In this document: one piece after another, positions 29,995 to 39,395 of the stretch
Layout of the letters: each line of letters begins with the position of its first letter
Numbering within the stretch: the stretch's first letter is position 1
NCBI RefSeq assembly: GCF_016405965.1
Contig: NZ_JAEFCD010000016.1
Span: 1 to 64,000, forward strand
Reading direction: 5' to 3'
Source of the DNA: Alteromonas sp. IB21
GTDB lineage: Bacteria > Pseudomonadota > Gammaproteobacteria > Enterobacterales > Alteromonadaceae
Length of the DNA stretch: 64,000 bases
Notes under the pieces: model-generated
The model's input: only the letters and a program-made list of their open reading frames with translations
Databases searched by the model: none
Told to the model about the DNA's origin: nothing
Program-made: the position numbers and the translations under genes

Positions 29995-32157
29995 TTAGTT
30001 AAGAGCAGACTCTAAAAAGGCCCACTGGTCGGCATACCCCTCAATTTGCATCCACGTTGGCGTACCTGCACCGTGACCTGCGCGGGTTTCTACACGAAGC
30101 AGAACCGGGTTATCACAGCTTTGATCTGCCTGTAGTTGGGCTGCAAACTTATAGCTGTGCCACGGCACAACACGGTCATCGTGATCACCTGTAGTGACTA
30201 ATGTAGCTGGGTAACAGGTGCCAGGCTTAGTGTTGTGAAGTGGCGAATAAGCGTAAAGCGCTTCAAATTCGTCTTTGTTTTCACTTAACCCATAATCAGA
30301 AGACCAAGCGCGTGCGTTCGCACTTGGCGTGTGATAGCGAAGCATATCCAACACACCGACTGCAGGTAAGGCCGCAGAGAAAAGGTCCGGACGCTGAGTT
30401 AAGGTCGCGCCTACAAGCAAGCCGCCATTCGAGCCACCTTGAATACCCATTTTCTCAGGTGTGGTGTAGCCGCTTTCAACTAAATACTCACCGGCTGCGA
30501 TAAAGTCATCGAATACGTTTTGCTTATCTAGCTTAGTACCAGCTTTGTGCCATTTCTGCCCATACTCGCCCCCACCGCGCAGGTTAGCTATGGCCAGTAC
30601 ATTGCCCTGCTCTACCCATACCATACGCGATACTGAATACCGTGGTACTAAAGAAATATTAAAACCACCATACCCGTACAGCAGGGTTTTGTTATTGCCA
30701 TCTAACTTTAAGCCTTTCTTATGTACAATAAACATGGGCACTTTCGTTCCATCTTTACTGGTATAGAAAATCTGCTTCGTTTCGTAATCGTCATAATTAA
30801 TACCGGTATCAATGGTTTTAAATAACGAAGACTCACCATTTTTTATATTGTAGGCATACACCTGACCTGGGTTTGTAAATCCAGTCAGTTTATAAAAGGT
30901 TGTATCGGCATTTTTACCACCGAAAAAGCCGCTTACACTACCTATGTCAGAAAACGTGATTTCATCAACTTTTTCGCCAGTTAAATCAAATACACTCACC
31001 TGACCTTTCACGTCTTTTAGATACTGTGCAAAAAGCTTCTCACCTAGAAGAGAAACGCTAGATAAGGTATCAGGTGTACTTTCAATAACGGTTTCGGTAG
31101 CTTTAACACCATTATCAAAGGTAACTTTAACAACCTTGCCGGTTGGGGCATCTGCCGTAGAAGTGAAGAACAGTGCATCGCCATGCTCGCCAATCAAATC
31201 GTATCGACCATCCCACTTGTCAAAAACAGCAACAAGCTCACTGTTGTCCTCTTTTAGCGATTTAGCGTAAACACCGTTAGCCTGATACCCCTCGAACACA
31301 GATATAAGCAATGTCTCGCCATCTTGCACAACAGATGGATACGGGTTCCATGTAGGTTTACCTTCAAACGCAAAGACCTTTTTGTCTTCACTTTGCGCTG
31401 TACCTATCGCATGAAAGTATATTGCTACAGTTTGACTATCATCGTATTTGCCCTCTTCATTTTTTGGGTAACGAGAATAAAAGAATCCTCTTTCGTCGGG
31501 CAACCACGCGATATTTGAAAACTTAATGCCTTTAAGAGTATCAGTTAAATCCGACTTGCTGTTGGTGTCGCGAACGTGAATAGTTTTCCAGTCAGTACCA
31601 CCATCAGATAGCATATATGCAAGGCACGAGGCTTTGGGGCTGAGCTCTGTTGACGCCATAGACACTGTGCCATCTTCACTCAATGTATTTGGGTCAATCA
31701 GAACTTCAGGCTCACCGTTTACGCCGTCTGCCATATAAAGCACGTACTGATTTTGTAAACCGTTGTTGTAGGAATAAAATAGCTTGCCGTTTACCATGTA
31801 GGGCGTTGAATACTTCTCATAATCCCAAAGCGCGGTTAAACGTTCTTTGTAACGCTCTCTAGAGGGTAATTCGGCCAAGTAAGGGCGAGCAAGCGTGTTT
31901 TGCGACTCAACCCACGTTTTTACTTCTTCGCTTTTCTCTTCCTCTAACCAGCGATAGGGATCGCTAACCATAGTGCCATGGTAGTTATCCTGCTGCGCAA
32001 CGGTTTTCGTTTCTGGGTAACCAGACACTTTCGGCATGCCGCCGCTTTGTGCATTACCTTGCACCGAAGGAGTAGATTCGGTATACGAGCTAGTGCAAGC
32101 CAAAGTTAAGCCTGCGGAAGCTGCAACCACGGCTGCGTATATTAGATTTTTCTTCAT
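29995..32157 (-). CDS. Prolyl oligopeptidase (S9A), lipoprotein
   Basis: The 720-residue protein carries an N-terminal lipoprotein-like signal (LTLAC, Cys21), then the S9A start DPYRWLEEEKSEEVKTWVESQN, a seven-bladed propeller region, and the catalytic domain: GIQGGSNGGLLVGA with Ser576, GDHDDRVVPWHSYKF with the Asp, and RAGHGAGTPT with the His. Prolyl oligopeptidases cut short peptides after proline. The export signal makes a periplasmic location likely; a second S9 peptidase lies at 8.9 kb. It ends before a hairpin. Confidence 0.92.
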   Translation of the reverse strand: MKKNLIYAAVVAASAGLTLACTSSYTESTPSVQGNAQSGGMPKVSGYPETKTVAQQDNYHGTMVSDPYRWLEEEKSEEVKTWVESQNTLARPYLAELPSRERYKERLTALWDYEKYSTPYMVNGKLFYSYNNGLQNQYVLYMADGVNGEPEVLIDPNTLSEDGTVSMASTELSPKASCLAYMLSDGGTDWKTIHVRDTNSKSDLTDTLKGIKFSNIAWLPDERGFFYSRYPKNEEGKYDDSQTVAIYFHAIGTAQSEDKKVFAFEGKPTWNPYPSVVQDGETLLISVFEGYQANGVYAKSLKEDNSELVAVFDKWDGRYDLIGEHGDALFFTSTADAPTGKVVKVTFDNGVKATETVIESTPDTLSSVSLLGEKLFAQYLKDVKGQVSVFDLTGEKVDEITFSDIGSVSGFFGGKNADTTFYKLTGFTNPGQVYAYNIKNGESSLFKTIDTGINYDDYETKQIFYTSKDGTKVPMFIVHKKGLKLDGNNKTLLYGYGGFNISLVPRYSVSRMVWVEQGNVLAIANLRGGGEYGQKWHKAGTKLDKQNVFDDFIAAGEYLVESGYTTPEKMGIQGGSNGGLLVGATLTQRPDLFSAALPAVGVLDMLRYHTPSANARAWSSDYGLSENKDEFEALYAYSPLHNTKPGTCYPATLVTTGDHDDRVVPWHSYKFAAQLQADQSCDNPVLLRVETRAGHGAGTPTWMQIEGYADQWAFLESALN

Positions 32158-32169
32158 TTTTTATTCCCT

Positions 32170-32200
32170 AAAAGAAAAATGCCGGTTTTACCCGGCATTA
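32170..32200 (-). terminator. Terminator after the RND permease gene
   Basis: ATGCCGG and CCGGCAT pair around GTAAAA on the minus strand and are followed by TTTTTC. It closes the RND operon before the POP gene. Confidence 0.75.
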
Positions 32201-32205
32201 TCTAT

Positions 32206-35200
32206 TTAACTTTCTGTCGTAACTTGAGCTTGTCTTCTGCCTTTAAATACATTCTTAAGGTCGTTAAGAATTAGATAAAGTGCAGGAACGAGTAGCAGCG
32301 TTATCACCGTTGCAAACAAAATACCGAAGGCCAAGGAAATAGCCATAGGTATGACAACCTGTGCTTGCAGACTGCGTTCAAATACAATTGGCATCAACCC
32401 CATAAAGGTAGTTAATGACGTTAGAATTATCGCTCTAAAACGCTGCGTACCAGCGCTAATTGCCGCCTCCATTAGAGACATTCCTTCTTTGCGCGCACGG
32501 TTTACAAAATCCACCATGATCAAGCTGTCGTTTACCACAACCCCAGATAACGCAATAATGCCGCAGACAGACAATACACTTACCGCCATGCCAAGCACCA
32601 AGTGGCCGATAATAGCGCCCACTATGCCAAAAGGAATTACTGACATTATGATCAGAGGTTGGCTATAAGATTTGAGCGGAATAGCAAGTAATGTGTAGAT
32701 AGCGAACAATGCAAACAACAACCCTTGCATCAGACTAAACATAGCTTCGGCTTGTTCCTTTGAGTTCCCCTGCAGCTGAAAGTCAACTTTTGGATAACGA
32801 GCCAACAAGTCTGGCATTAGGTTTTCAATTACGTCATTGGTCACTTCTGATGGGTCGAGTAATGCTTTATCAACTACACCCGTAACGGTAACAGAACGCT
32901 TTCCGTCTACGCGAATAATAGAGTCAAAGCCTTGGCCAACAGTGAAGGTCGCCACTTGCTCAAAAGGTATTTCTTGTCCATTTGGTGCGCGAATACGCAT
33001 ATTTTCAAGATGCTCTACGGAGCTTCGCTCGGTTTTAGGGTAGCGTACCATAACTTTTATTTCTTCGTCGTCTCGCTGAATACGCTGAACTTCTGCGCCA
33101 TAAAAGCCAAAACGTACCTGTTGACCAAGGTCTCGTAACGAAATACCAAGTGCATCAGCTTGTGGCTTAAGCGCTAACTGAATTTCATCACTGCCACCAG
33201 AGAAAGTATCGTTAATATCGGTTACGCCTTCGTATTGATCTAACGCTTCTTTTAGCTCTTCGCTAATAGCACGCAGCGCTTTGATATCGCCTGAACTAAA
33301 CTCAAAGCTAAGGTCTGCACCACCACCCGGACCGCCAGGAGAACTAATATTGAATGACTTAACACCAGGTATTTCAGGAAGCTCCTGACGCCACATGTCC
33401 TGAATTTCAAAATCAGTCAGCGTTCGTGTTTCCCCTTTTGTAAGCTCCGCAAAAATCTCTCCGCCTAAATTGCCATTATCAAATGCAATGGCGTGTTTAA
33501 TTACATTTTCTCCAGATTCTTCAGCAATCTTTTCGTCCATGCGATGCATAGCTTCACGAAGCGTTGTAAGCACATTATCACGCTGCTGTAGTGACGAGCC
33601 TGGTTCTAGCTCGAAGCTGGCAACCATAAAGTCGCTTGGGATATTAGGGAAAAATACAAAACGCACGATACCACCGCCAAATAAACCAACTGTTAAGATC
33701 AGCATCGCGACAAAAACGGAAACCGTGGTATACCTATTGCGTATGGCTTTAGCTAAAAAAGGTGCATATTTATTTTGAATGAAGGTCTTTATACCTTCAC
33801 TGAAAAAGTCTCTAAACTTTTGAAAGCTATTAGCTTTTGCTGGGTCATAGGGCTTCAGCTTCATATGCACAAGGTGGGCAGGCAATATAAGCTTAGACTC
33901 TATAAGTGAGAATATTAGACAGACAATCACCACCATGCCGATGGTCTTCCAAATAATACCGAAAGGGCCAGAAACCATAAGCATTGGCATAAATGCAGCG
34001 ATAGTAGTCAGTACGCCGAAAGTGGCGGGCATAGCAACCTTTTTAACACCGGCAATGACGTTGTCAGCGCTGTGACCCTTTTTATCTATTTCAGAGTAAG
34101 CTGACTCGCCCATGATGATGGCATCGTCTACCACTATCCCTAAGACAAGGATAAAGGCGAACAAGCTGAGCATATTAATAGATACACCCACTACATCTAA
34201 GGGCATGACAAATAAAGTGCCAAGGAAACACACCGGTAGCCCTACAATAACCCAAAATGCGAGCTTTATTTTTAAAAATAGAGACAGAACCAGAAAAACA
34301 AGAAGCGCGCCGAAAAACATATTTTCGAGCATCATATTAAGTCTATCAGCAAGATAGAATGAGCTATCTCCCCATGTATCGGCCGTAATGTGGGCTGGAA
34401 ATTCTGCCTTTTGACTATCGATGTAATTGTTTACTTGTTCAGATATCTCTAACGCATTCTGATCACCAACGGCTTGTACCCGCAAGCTAACGGCTGGCTT
34501 ACCGTCAAATAAGGCGTATTGATTATTTTCGATGAAGCCGTCGTTTATATATGCAACATCGCCCAAAGTTACTCGCGTTCCATTCGAATTAGTGACCAGT
34601 ACAATTTGAGAAAAGTCCCAGCCGGTATAGGCTTGCCCCTTTGTTCTTAGCAAGATATCGCCGTTTTCGGTGCGAATTGAACCACCAGGTAAGTCCACAC
34701 TAGACTGGCTTAAGCGCCCTACAACATCAGCAAAGGTAAGATTGTACTTTTGTAAATCGACTTCAGACAGCTCTACCGATATTTCGTAGTCGCGCGCGCC
34801 CACTACTTGAACACTGGAAATTCCTGACAAATTAGCAATGTCATCGCGTAAATTTTTGGCAAACTCTTTCAACTCTCGCTCTGACGCGTCACCATAAACT
34901 GAAATCCAAATCACATCCTGTTGAATTTTTTGGCGATAAATTACTGGTTTTTCAGTATCAGCGGGGAAGCTTGGTATTGCATCCACCTGTACCTTTACCT
35001 CATCAAGCAACGACTGCACATCATAATCTTCTTCGACTTGGATGCTTACCGTTCCCATCCCTTCAACGGCGGTAGCGTTAATTTGCTTAATGCCCTCTAA
35101 GTCTTTAATTGCCTCTTCTATTTTTAGCAGTACGCCTTCTTCTACTTCCTGTGGCGCAGCACCTAAGTAGGGAACCCGTACACTAATGACGTCTATTTCA

Positions 35201-35340
35201 AAGCTTGGAAAAACTTGCTTTTGAATACTGAACGCACTGAATATACCGCCAACAACAAGCAATATCATTAGTAGATTAGCGGCAACATTATTTTTTGCAA
35301 ACCAGGCAATTAAGCCTTTGTTTGTATCAATGCGACTCAT
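32206..35340 (-). CDS. RND efflux transporter permease
   Basis: The 1044-residue permease begins with an RND N-terminus, WFAKNNVAANLLMILLVVGGIFSAFSIQKQVFPSFE, and contains the periplasmic porter loops and two blocks of six membrane helices. The VDDAIIMGESAYSEI motif in helix 4 carries the Asp pair of the proton relay, and VVNDSLIMVDFVNRARKEG lies in the second half. It forms a 1-base TAATG overlap with the adaptor gene upstream, so the two are co-translated. The closest family is the HAE1/AcrB type; substrate unknown. No outer membrane channel gene follows, so a general TolC is assumed. Confidence 0.9.
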   Translation of the reverse strand: MSRIDTNKGLIAWFAKNNVAANLLMILLVVGGIFSAFSIQKQVFPSFEIDVISVRVPYLGAAPQEVEEGVLLKIEEAIKDLEGIKQINATAVEGMGTVSIQVEEDYDVQSLLDEVKVQVDAIPSFPADTEKPVIYRQKIQQDVIWISVYGDASERELKEFAKNLRDDIANLSGISSVQVVGARDYEISVELSEVDLQKYNLTFADVVGRLSQSSVDLPGGSIRTENGDILLRTKGQAYTGWDFSQIVLVTNSNGTRVTLGDVAYINDGFIENNQYALFDGKPAVSLRVQAVGDQNALEISEQVNNYIDSQKAEFPAHITADTWGDSSFYLADRLNMMLENMFFGALLVFLVLSLFLKIKLAFWVIVGLPVCFLGTLFVMPLDVVGVSINMLSLFAFILVLGIVVDDAIIMGESAYSEIDKKGHSADNVIAGVKKVAMPATFGVLTTIAAFMPMLMVSGPFGIIWKTIGMVVIVCLIFSLIESKLILPAHLVHMKLKPYDPAKANSFQKFRDFFSEGIKTFIQNKYAPFLAKAIRNRYTTVSVFVAMLILTVGLFGGGIVRFVFFPNIPSDFMVASFELEPGSSLQQRDNVLTTLREAMHRMDEKIAEESGENVIKHAIAFDNGNLGGEIFAELTKGETRTLTDFEIQDMWRQELPEIPGVKSFNISSPGGPGGGADLSFEFSSGDIKALRAISEELKEALDQYEGVTDINDTFSGGSDEIQLALKPQADALGISLRDLGQQVRFGFYGAEVQRIQRDDEEIKVMVRYPKTERSSVEHLENMRIRAPNGQEIPFEQVATFTVGQGFDSIIRVDGKRSVTVTGVVDKALLDPSEVTNDVIENLMPDLLARYPKVDFQLQGNSKEQAEAMFSLMQGLLFALFAIYTLLAIPLKSYSQPLIIMSVIPFGIVGAIIGHLVLGMAVSVLSVCGIIALSGVVVNDSLIMVDFVNRARKEGMSLMEAAISAGTQRFRAIILTSLTTFMGLMPIVFERSLQAQVVIPMAISLAFGILFATVITLLLVPALYLILNDLKNVFKGRRQAQVTTES

Positions 35341-36572
35341 TAGTTGCCTCCTTCAGAGGACTTGCTTTCCACTTTGTCAGTGTTTTTCGACGTATCAGAT
35401 TCAGCTGCTTCAGATAACACAGGCTCATCACCTGGCAAACGGACTTTCATACCGTTATAAGGGTTTGGAACCGCACTGGTGACGACCAATGAACCTTCTT
35501 CGATACCAGAGCGAATAAACACATCTTTCGCGGTGGTACGAGCAATTTCAACCGGCTTAATATCAATTTCTCGATTATCGTTAACGGTAACTACGGTATT
35601 ATCTAACCGCAAAATACTGCGAGGTAGCACCACAAGCTCTTCGTTTTGGCGAGAGGTAATTTCTGCTTCCACAAATTGACCGAAACGCAGTGGCGAAGGG
35701 TGAGAATCGTTAAGATTATAAGGGTCTTTAACTTCAACAATGGCGTAGACTACTCGACTACCCGTATCTAAAATTCCTTCTGAACGAACTAGCTTGCCTT
35801 CCCATGTGCGCTTAACGCCACCAACCGACGCAAAGAGAGAAACGGGGGCGCTTTCGCTCGACTGCCCAGCTATATCGATAAACATGAGGTCGCTATCTGG
35901 AATAGGTAATCTTACTTCCGCCGTATCGGTAGAATATACAGTGCCCAGCATTGAACCCGCAGCCACAAACTGTCCAAGATCAATATTTCGCTCTACAACG
36001 ATACCGTTGTATGGCGCTGTGATTTTAGTTCGTTCTAAATTGCGCTTTGCACGCTCTAGTTTAGCCTCTGCGGCTTTAACGTTTGCCTGTTCTTTTGCCA
36101 ATTGGGGCTTTCTTAAGCCCAACTCAGGTGGCGCGACGCTGCTTACTGAGCGCCATTCTTGTTCTGCAACCTTTCCTCGCGCTATTTCCTCCTGTAAGGC
36201 AGCTTGCGCTTGAGCGAGTTCAGCTTCTGCAAGCTTTAAATCTGTGCGATAGTCATCTTGCTCTAGCGTGGCGAGTATGTCGCCCTTCTGAAATGTTCCT
36301 CCCGCGATAAACGCATCGGAAAGACTCACTACCTTGCCACTGACCTGTGCACTTAGCCCGGTTTTATTTCGGGGTACCACATTACCTTGAGATTTTACAA
36401 TGAAGCTTACTTGCTCTGCGTTCACTGCTTTTGCATCAACTAAGAAAGCAGGGATCTCTACGGGGACTTGCTCAGGTGGCTTGCGCGATTTAATCATAAC
36501 CGCCGCTGCAACAAACGCGATTAATACTATGAACAGTGGAATACCACTTTTCATTAACATGGAGTTTTTCAT
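35340..36572 (-). CDS. RND efflux periplasmic adaptor subunit
   Basis: The 410-residue membrane fusion protein starts with one membrane helix (SGIPLFIVLIAFVAAAVMI), followed by a lipoyl-type beta domain (GLSAQVSGKVVSLSDAFIAGGTFQKGDILATLEQDDY), a coiled-coil hairpin of about residues 110-180 rich in Ala, Glu and Lys, and GIVVERNIDLGQFVAAGSMLG. The C-terminal tail is acidic and Ser-rich (KNTDKVESKSSEGGN). It links the permease below to an outer membrane channel. Its stop overlaps the permease start. The upstream region has an ACACTAGTGT palindrome. Confidence 0.9.
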   Translation of the reverse strand: MKNSMLMKSGIPLFIVLIAFVAAAVMIKSRKPPEQVPVEIPAFLVDAKAVNAEQVSFIVKSQGNVVPRNKTGLSAQVSGKVVSLSDAFIAGGTFQKGDILATLEQDDYRTDLKLAEAELAQAQAALQEEIARGKVAEQEWRSVSSVAPPELGLRKPQLAKEQANVKAAEAKLERAKRNLERTKITAPYNGIVVERNIDLGQFVAAGSMLGTVYSTDTAEVRLPIPDSDLMFIDIAGQSSESAPVSLFASVGGVKRTWEGKLVRSEGILDTGSRVVYAIVEVKDPYNLNDSHPSPLRFGQFVEAEITSRQNEELVVLPRSILRLDNTVVTVNDNREIDIKPVEIARTTAKDVFIRSGIEEGSLVVTSAVPNPYNGMKVRLPGDEPVLSEAAESDTSKNTDKVESKSSEGGN

Positions 36573-36929
36573 TTACTATCCCTAGGAACGAAGGTAACCA
36601 AAGTAAAAGCAATGTCTTGCCACTCAGATACCCCAAAATTTCTATTATTATTGTATCAACACTAGTGTACTGAATTTATTGGTAGAGTACTCATTTAAGA
36701 TTGTTAAAATTTATTTCGAATTATTAAAAAAAAGAGCACAAAAAAATCAAGCGTTACTAATATAAAAAAATATCAAAAGAATACAAAGTATGATTGATAA
36801 TTATGAGGTTTTCGTTGATTATTTAAGCACTCATTGGTTATGAGTTAACCGGCGGCTATCACTTGAGCACTGCCTTGCATGCTCATTCGCCTCGGGATTG
36901 AATTCGCAACGTTGAAGGGAAAACAGATT
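36573..36929. promoter_or_regulatory. AT-rich intergenic region with an RND operator candidate
   Basis: This divergent gap holds the RND promoter and the CBM48 promoter. A 10-base palindrome ACACTAGTGT (36660-36669) lies about 90 bases above the RND start; on the minus strand a TACAAT -10-like hexamer follows close behind it, so a TetR-like repressor could act there. GAGTACTC is nearby. Further right the sequence is A/T tracts with no gene I can support. Confidence 0.4.
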
Positions 36930-37238
36930 ATGAGCCTTAAGAAACAATACCTTAAATCAAAACCTCTGTGTAAAGTGACATTTCGACTAAATGCGGAAGC
37001 GGCAAAAGACGCCAAAGAAGCATCTCTATGTGGAGATTTCACTGATTGGAAAACCCAACCATTAACAATGAAAAAGCTAAAAAGCGGCGACTTTACGTTA
37101 ACGGTAGACCTAGAAAAAGATAATGAATACCAATTCAGATATCTTCTTGACGGGGAAAAATGGGAAAATGACTGGGATGCCGATGCGTACATCCCCTCAC
37201 CGGTGAGCATTGAGGACAACTCTGTTGTTCGAGTATAA
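36930..37238 (+). CDS. Single-domain CBM48/isoamylase early-set protein
   Basis: The 102-residue protein is a lone E-set domain: KVTFRLNAEAAKDAKEASLCGDFTDWKTQPLTMKKLKSGDFTLTVDLEKDNEYQFRYLLDGEKWENDWDADAY is the AMPK/CBM48 glycogen-binding pattern with the conserved W and GxF/Y. The ATG at 36930 is preceded by GAAGGGA; upstream frames lack a clear site. It contains no catalytic domain. It probably binds glycogen or a related alpha-glucan in the cytoplasm. It stands alone between an RND operon and etfA. Confidence 0.85.
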   Translation: MSLKKQYLKSKPLCKVTFRLNAEAAKDAKEASLCGDFTDWKTQPLTMKKLKSGDFTLTVDLEKDNEYQFRYLLDGEKWENDWDADAYIPSPVSIEDNSVVRV

Positions 37239-37299
37239 CAACTAGCTCAAATCCAAGCATTATACCTATAAGATACCGCGCGTATTGAAAAACCAATCC

Positions 37300-37336
37300 C
37301 TACAAAAAAGGCTGCATTAATGCAGCCTTTTGTCGT
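37300..37336. terminator. Bidirectional terminator between CBM48 gene and etfA
   Basis: AAAAGGCTGCA and TGCAGCCTTTT pair around TTAA with A/T runs on both sides, serving both converging genes. Confidence 0.9.
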
Positions 37337-37349
37337 TTAAGCGATATGA

Positions 37350-38276
37350 CTAAAGTGAGCCTTCAAGCTCTGGAAGAACGTCGAATAGGTCTCCCACTAA
37401 ACCATAGTCAGCAACTTGGAAAATTGGCGCTTCTTCGTCTTTGTTAATAGCAACAATAACTTTAGAGTCTTTCATACCCGCAAGGTGCTGAATAGCGCCT
37501 GAAATACCTACAGCGATATACAATTGAGGCGCAACAATCTTGCCCGTTTGACCAACCTGCATATCGTTAGGAACAAAGCCAGCATCTACCGCAGCGCGCG
37601 ATGCGCCAATAGCTGCACCAAGCTTGTCTGCAATACCTTCAAGAAGCTTGAAGTTGTCGCCATTTTGCATACCACGACCGCCTGAAATAACTACTTCTGC
37701 TGCTGTGAGTTCTGGGCGCTCAGATTCAGTAAGCTCTGCTGAAACGAAGTCAGATTTCTCACTGCCTTTAACCACATCAATTGCGGTTACTTCAGCACTA
37801 CCACCAGTTGCAGCTGCATCGAATGATGCTGCACGAACGGTAATCACCTTTTTTGCGTCAGATGATTGAACGGTAGCAATTGCGTTACCTGCATAAATTG
37901 GACGTACAAAAGTATCTTCACTTTCTACGCCAATAATGTCAGAGATTTGGGCAACATCTAACAATGCCGCTACGCGAGGCATAAAGTTTTTACCTGTAGT
38001 TGTTGCAGCTGCAATGACATGGCTATAGTCGCCCGCTAGTTCAAGAACCAAGTCAGCCGTATTTTCGGCCAGTTGATGCTTATAAGCTGCATTATCAGCA
38101 ACAAGTACCTTCGCAACCCCATCAATCTGAGCAGCAGCTTCAGCAACCGCTTGGCAACCTTCGCCTGCCACTAAAACGTGGATATCGCCGCCCATTTTCT
38201 GTGCCGCGTTCACAAGCTTATGCGTTTCCGTCTTTAAGCTTGTGTTATCGTGTTCTGCATATACGAGTACGCTCAT
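37350..38276 (-). CDS. etfA: Electron transfer flavoprotein alpha subunit
   Basis: This 308-residue subunit binds FAD and accepts electrons from acyl-CoA dehydrogenases such as the one at 23.9 kb. The C-terminal FAD-binding signature is present: [110 protein letters not shown]. Its start overlaps the etfB stop (ATGA), so the two are translated together. Length is normal. Confidence 0.96.
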   Translation of the reverse strand: MSVLVYAEHDNTSLKTETHKLVNAAQKMGGDIHVLVAGEGCQAVAEAAAQIDGVAKVLVADNAAYKHQLAENTADLVLELAGDYSHVIAAATTTGKNFMPRVAALLDVAQISDIIGVESEDTFVRPIYAGNAIATVQSSDAKKVITVRAASFDAAATGGSAEVTAIDVVKGSEKSDFVSAELTESERPELTAAEVVISGGRGMQNGDNFKLLEGIADKLGAAIGASRAAVDAGFVPNDMQVGQTGKIVAPQLYIAVGISGAIQHLAGMKDSKVIVAINKDEEAPIFQVADYGLVGDLFDVLPELEGSL

Positions 38277-39025
38277 GAGATCACCTTTGCTTCATTTTTT
38301 AACTTATCTACTAACTCAGCAACGTCTGCCACTTTAATGCCACCCTCACGCTGAGGCGGAGGCGTGACTTTAAGCACTTTTACGTTTGACTCTAATGCAA
38401 CACCAAAGTCTGCGGCCGCTTTAACATCAAGAGGCTTACGCTTTGCTTTCATAATATTTGGAAGCGAGGCGTAACGCGGTTCGTTCAAACGAAGGTCTGT
38501 TGTGACTACAGCTGGAAGCGAGAGCGCAACAGTTTGAAGACCACCGTCGATTTCACGAGTTACATTCACTTTTTCGCCATCTACAACCACTTCAGAGGCA
38601 AAAGTTCCCTGAGGCATACCAGTTAATGCGGCAAGCATCTGGCCTGTTTGGTTGTTGTCAGAATCGATGCTCTGTTTACCAAGAATAACAAGCTGAGGCT
38701 GCTCTTCTTCTACCACTTTGGCTAATAGCTTTGCCACTTGAAGTGAATCAAGATTTTGATCGGTATCGATTTGGATACCGCGATCAGCACCTAGGGCTAG
38801 TGCTGTACGTATTTGTTCTTGGCAGCTTTTGTCACCAATTGAAACGACAACGATTTCAGTGGCCACGCCCTTTTCTTTTAAACGAACGGCTTCTTCAACA
38901 GCAATTTCACAGAAAGGGTTAATGGCCATTTTCGCGTTAGTAAGATCTACGCCTGATTCATCGGCCTTCACTCTTACCTTAACGTTGTAGTCGATCGCGC
39001 GTTTGACCGGTACGAGTATTTTCAT
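38273..39025 (-). CDS. etfB: Electron transfer flavoprotein beta subunit
   Basis: The 250-residue beta subunit starts [20 protein letters not shown] and has the AMP-binding region [12 protein letters not shown], the NQTGQMLA segment and [32 protein letters not shown]. It pairs with EtfA to shuttle electrons from dehydrogenases to ETF-QO, divergently encoded at 39396. GAGG lies ahead of the ATG. The intergenic region between etfB and ETF-QO carries several palindromes. Confidence 0.96.
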   Translation of the reverse strand: MKILVPVKRAIDYNVKVRVKADESGVDLTNAKMAINPFCEIAVEEAVRLKEKGVATEIVVVSIGDKSCQEQIRTALALGADRGIQIDTDQNLDSLQVAKLLAKVVEEEQPQLVILGKQSIDSDNNQTGQMLAALTGMPQGTFASEVVVDGEKVNVTREIDGGLQTVALSLPAVVTTDLRLNEPRYASLPNIMKAKRKPLDVKAAADFGVALESNVKVLKVTPPPQREGGIKVADVAELVDKLKNEAKVIS

Positions 39026-39067
39026 ATTTACCTCAATTGTTGAGTTCGTCGGTGCTAATTACGTTTC

Positions 39068-39093
39068 ATTAATAATTAACTATTAATAATTAA
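39068..39093. repeat. Tandem direct repeat ATTAATAATTAA in the etf promoter region
   Basis: ATTAATAATTAA occurs twice with CT between (39068-39079 and 39082-39093), about 45 bases upstream of etfB. It may be an A/T-rich promoter element (UP-type) or a binding site; nothing else in the region explains it. Confidence 0.4.
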
Positions 39094-39234
39094 AAACGTA
39101 TTACATCACCACGCTTTTTGAAACTTTAACAATGCTTCTACGTTAAAAAAGAAACTGTGGAACGTACGTTTTTAAAAGGCTAGCCTTAAAACGACGTTAA
39201 CACCACGTTTACGAGCAGTTATAATGAACCGCCA

Positions 39235-39290
39235 GTTAACGTTAACGTAAACTGCTTTGCAATGTACTTACTGTTGACGTAAACGTCAAC
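39235..39290. promoter_or_regulatory. Palindromic operators in the etfBA / ETF-QO intergenic region
   Basis: Two strong palindromes lie here: GTTAACGTTAAC (39235-39246, perfect) within a larger TTTACGTTAACGTTAAC-like motif, and GTTGACGTAAACGTCAAC (39273-39290) with perfect 7-base arms around TAAA. They resemble the LiuR-type motif of acyl-CoA/branched-chain regulons in marine gammaproteobacteria. They lie between divergent etfB and ETF-QO and could regulate both. Confidence 0.55.
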
Positions 39291-39395
39291 CTGCATTACC
39301 TTGCAAAACGACAATTAATTTACATGTTTTTGACACAAAGCATTATTTGTTTCATCAATAGTGCACTATAAAAATACAAACATAAGGAGCCTCCC

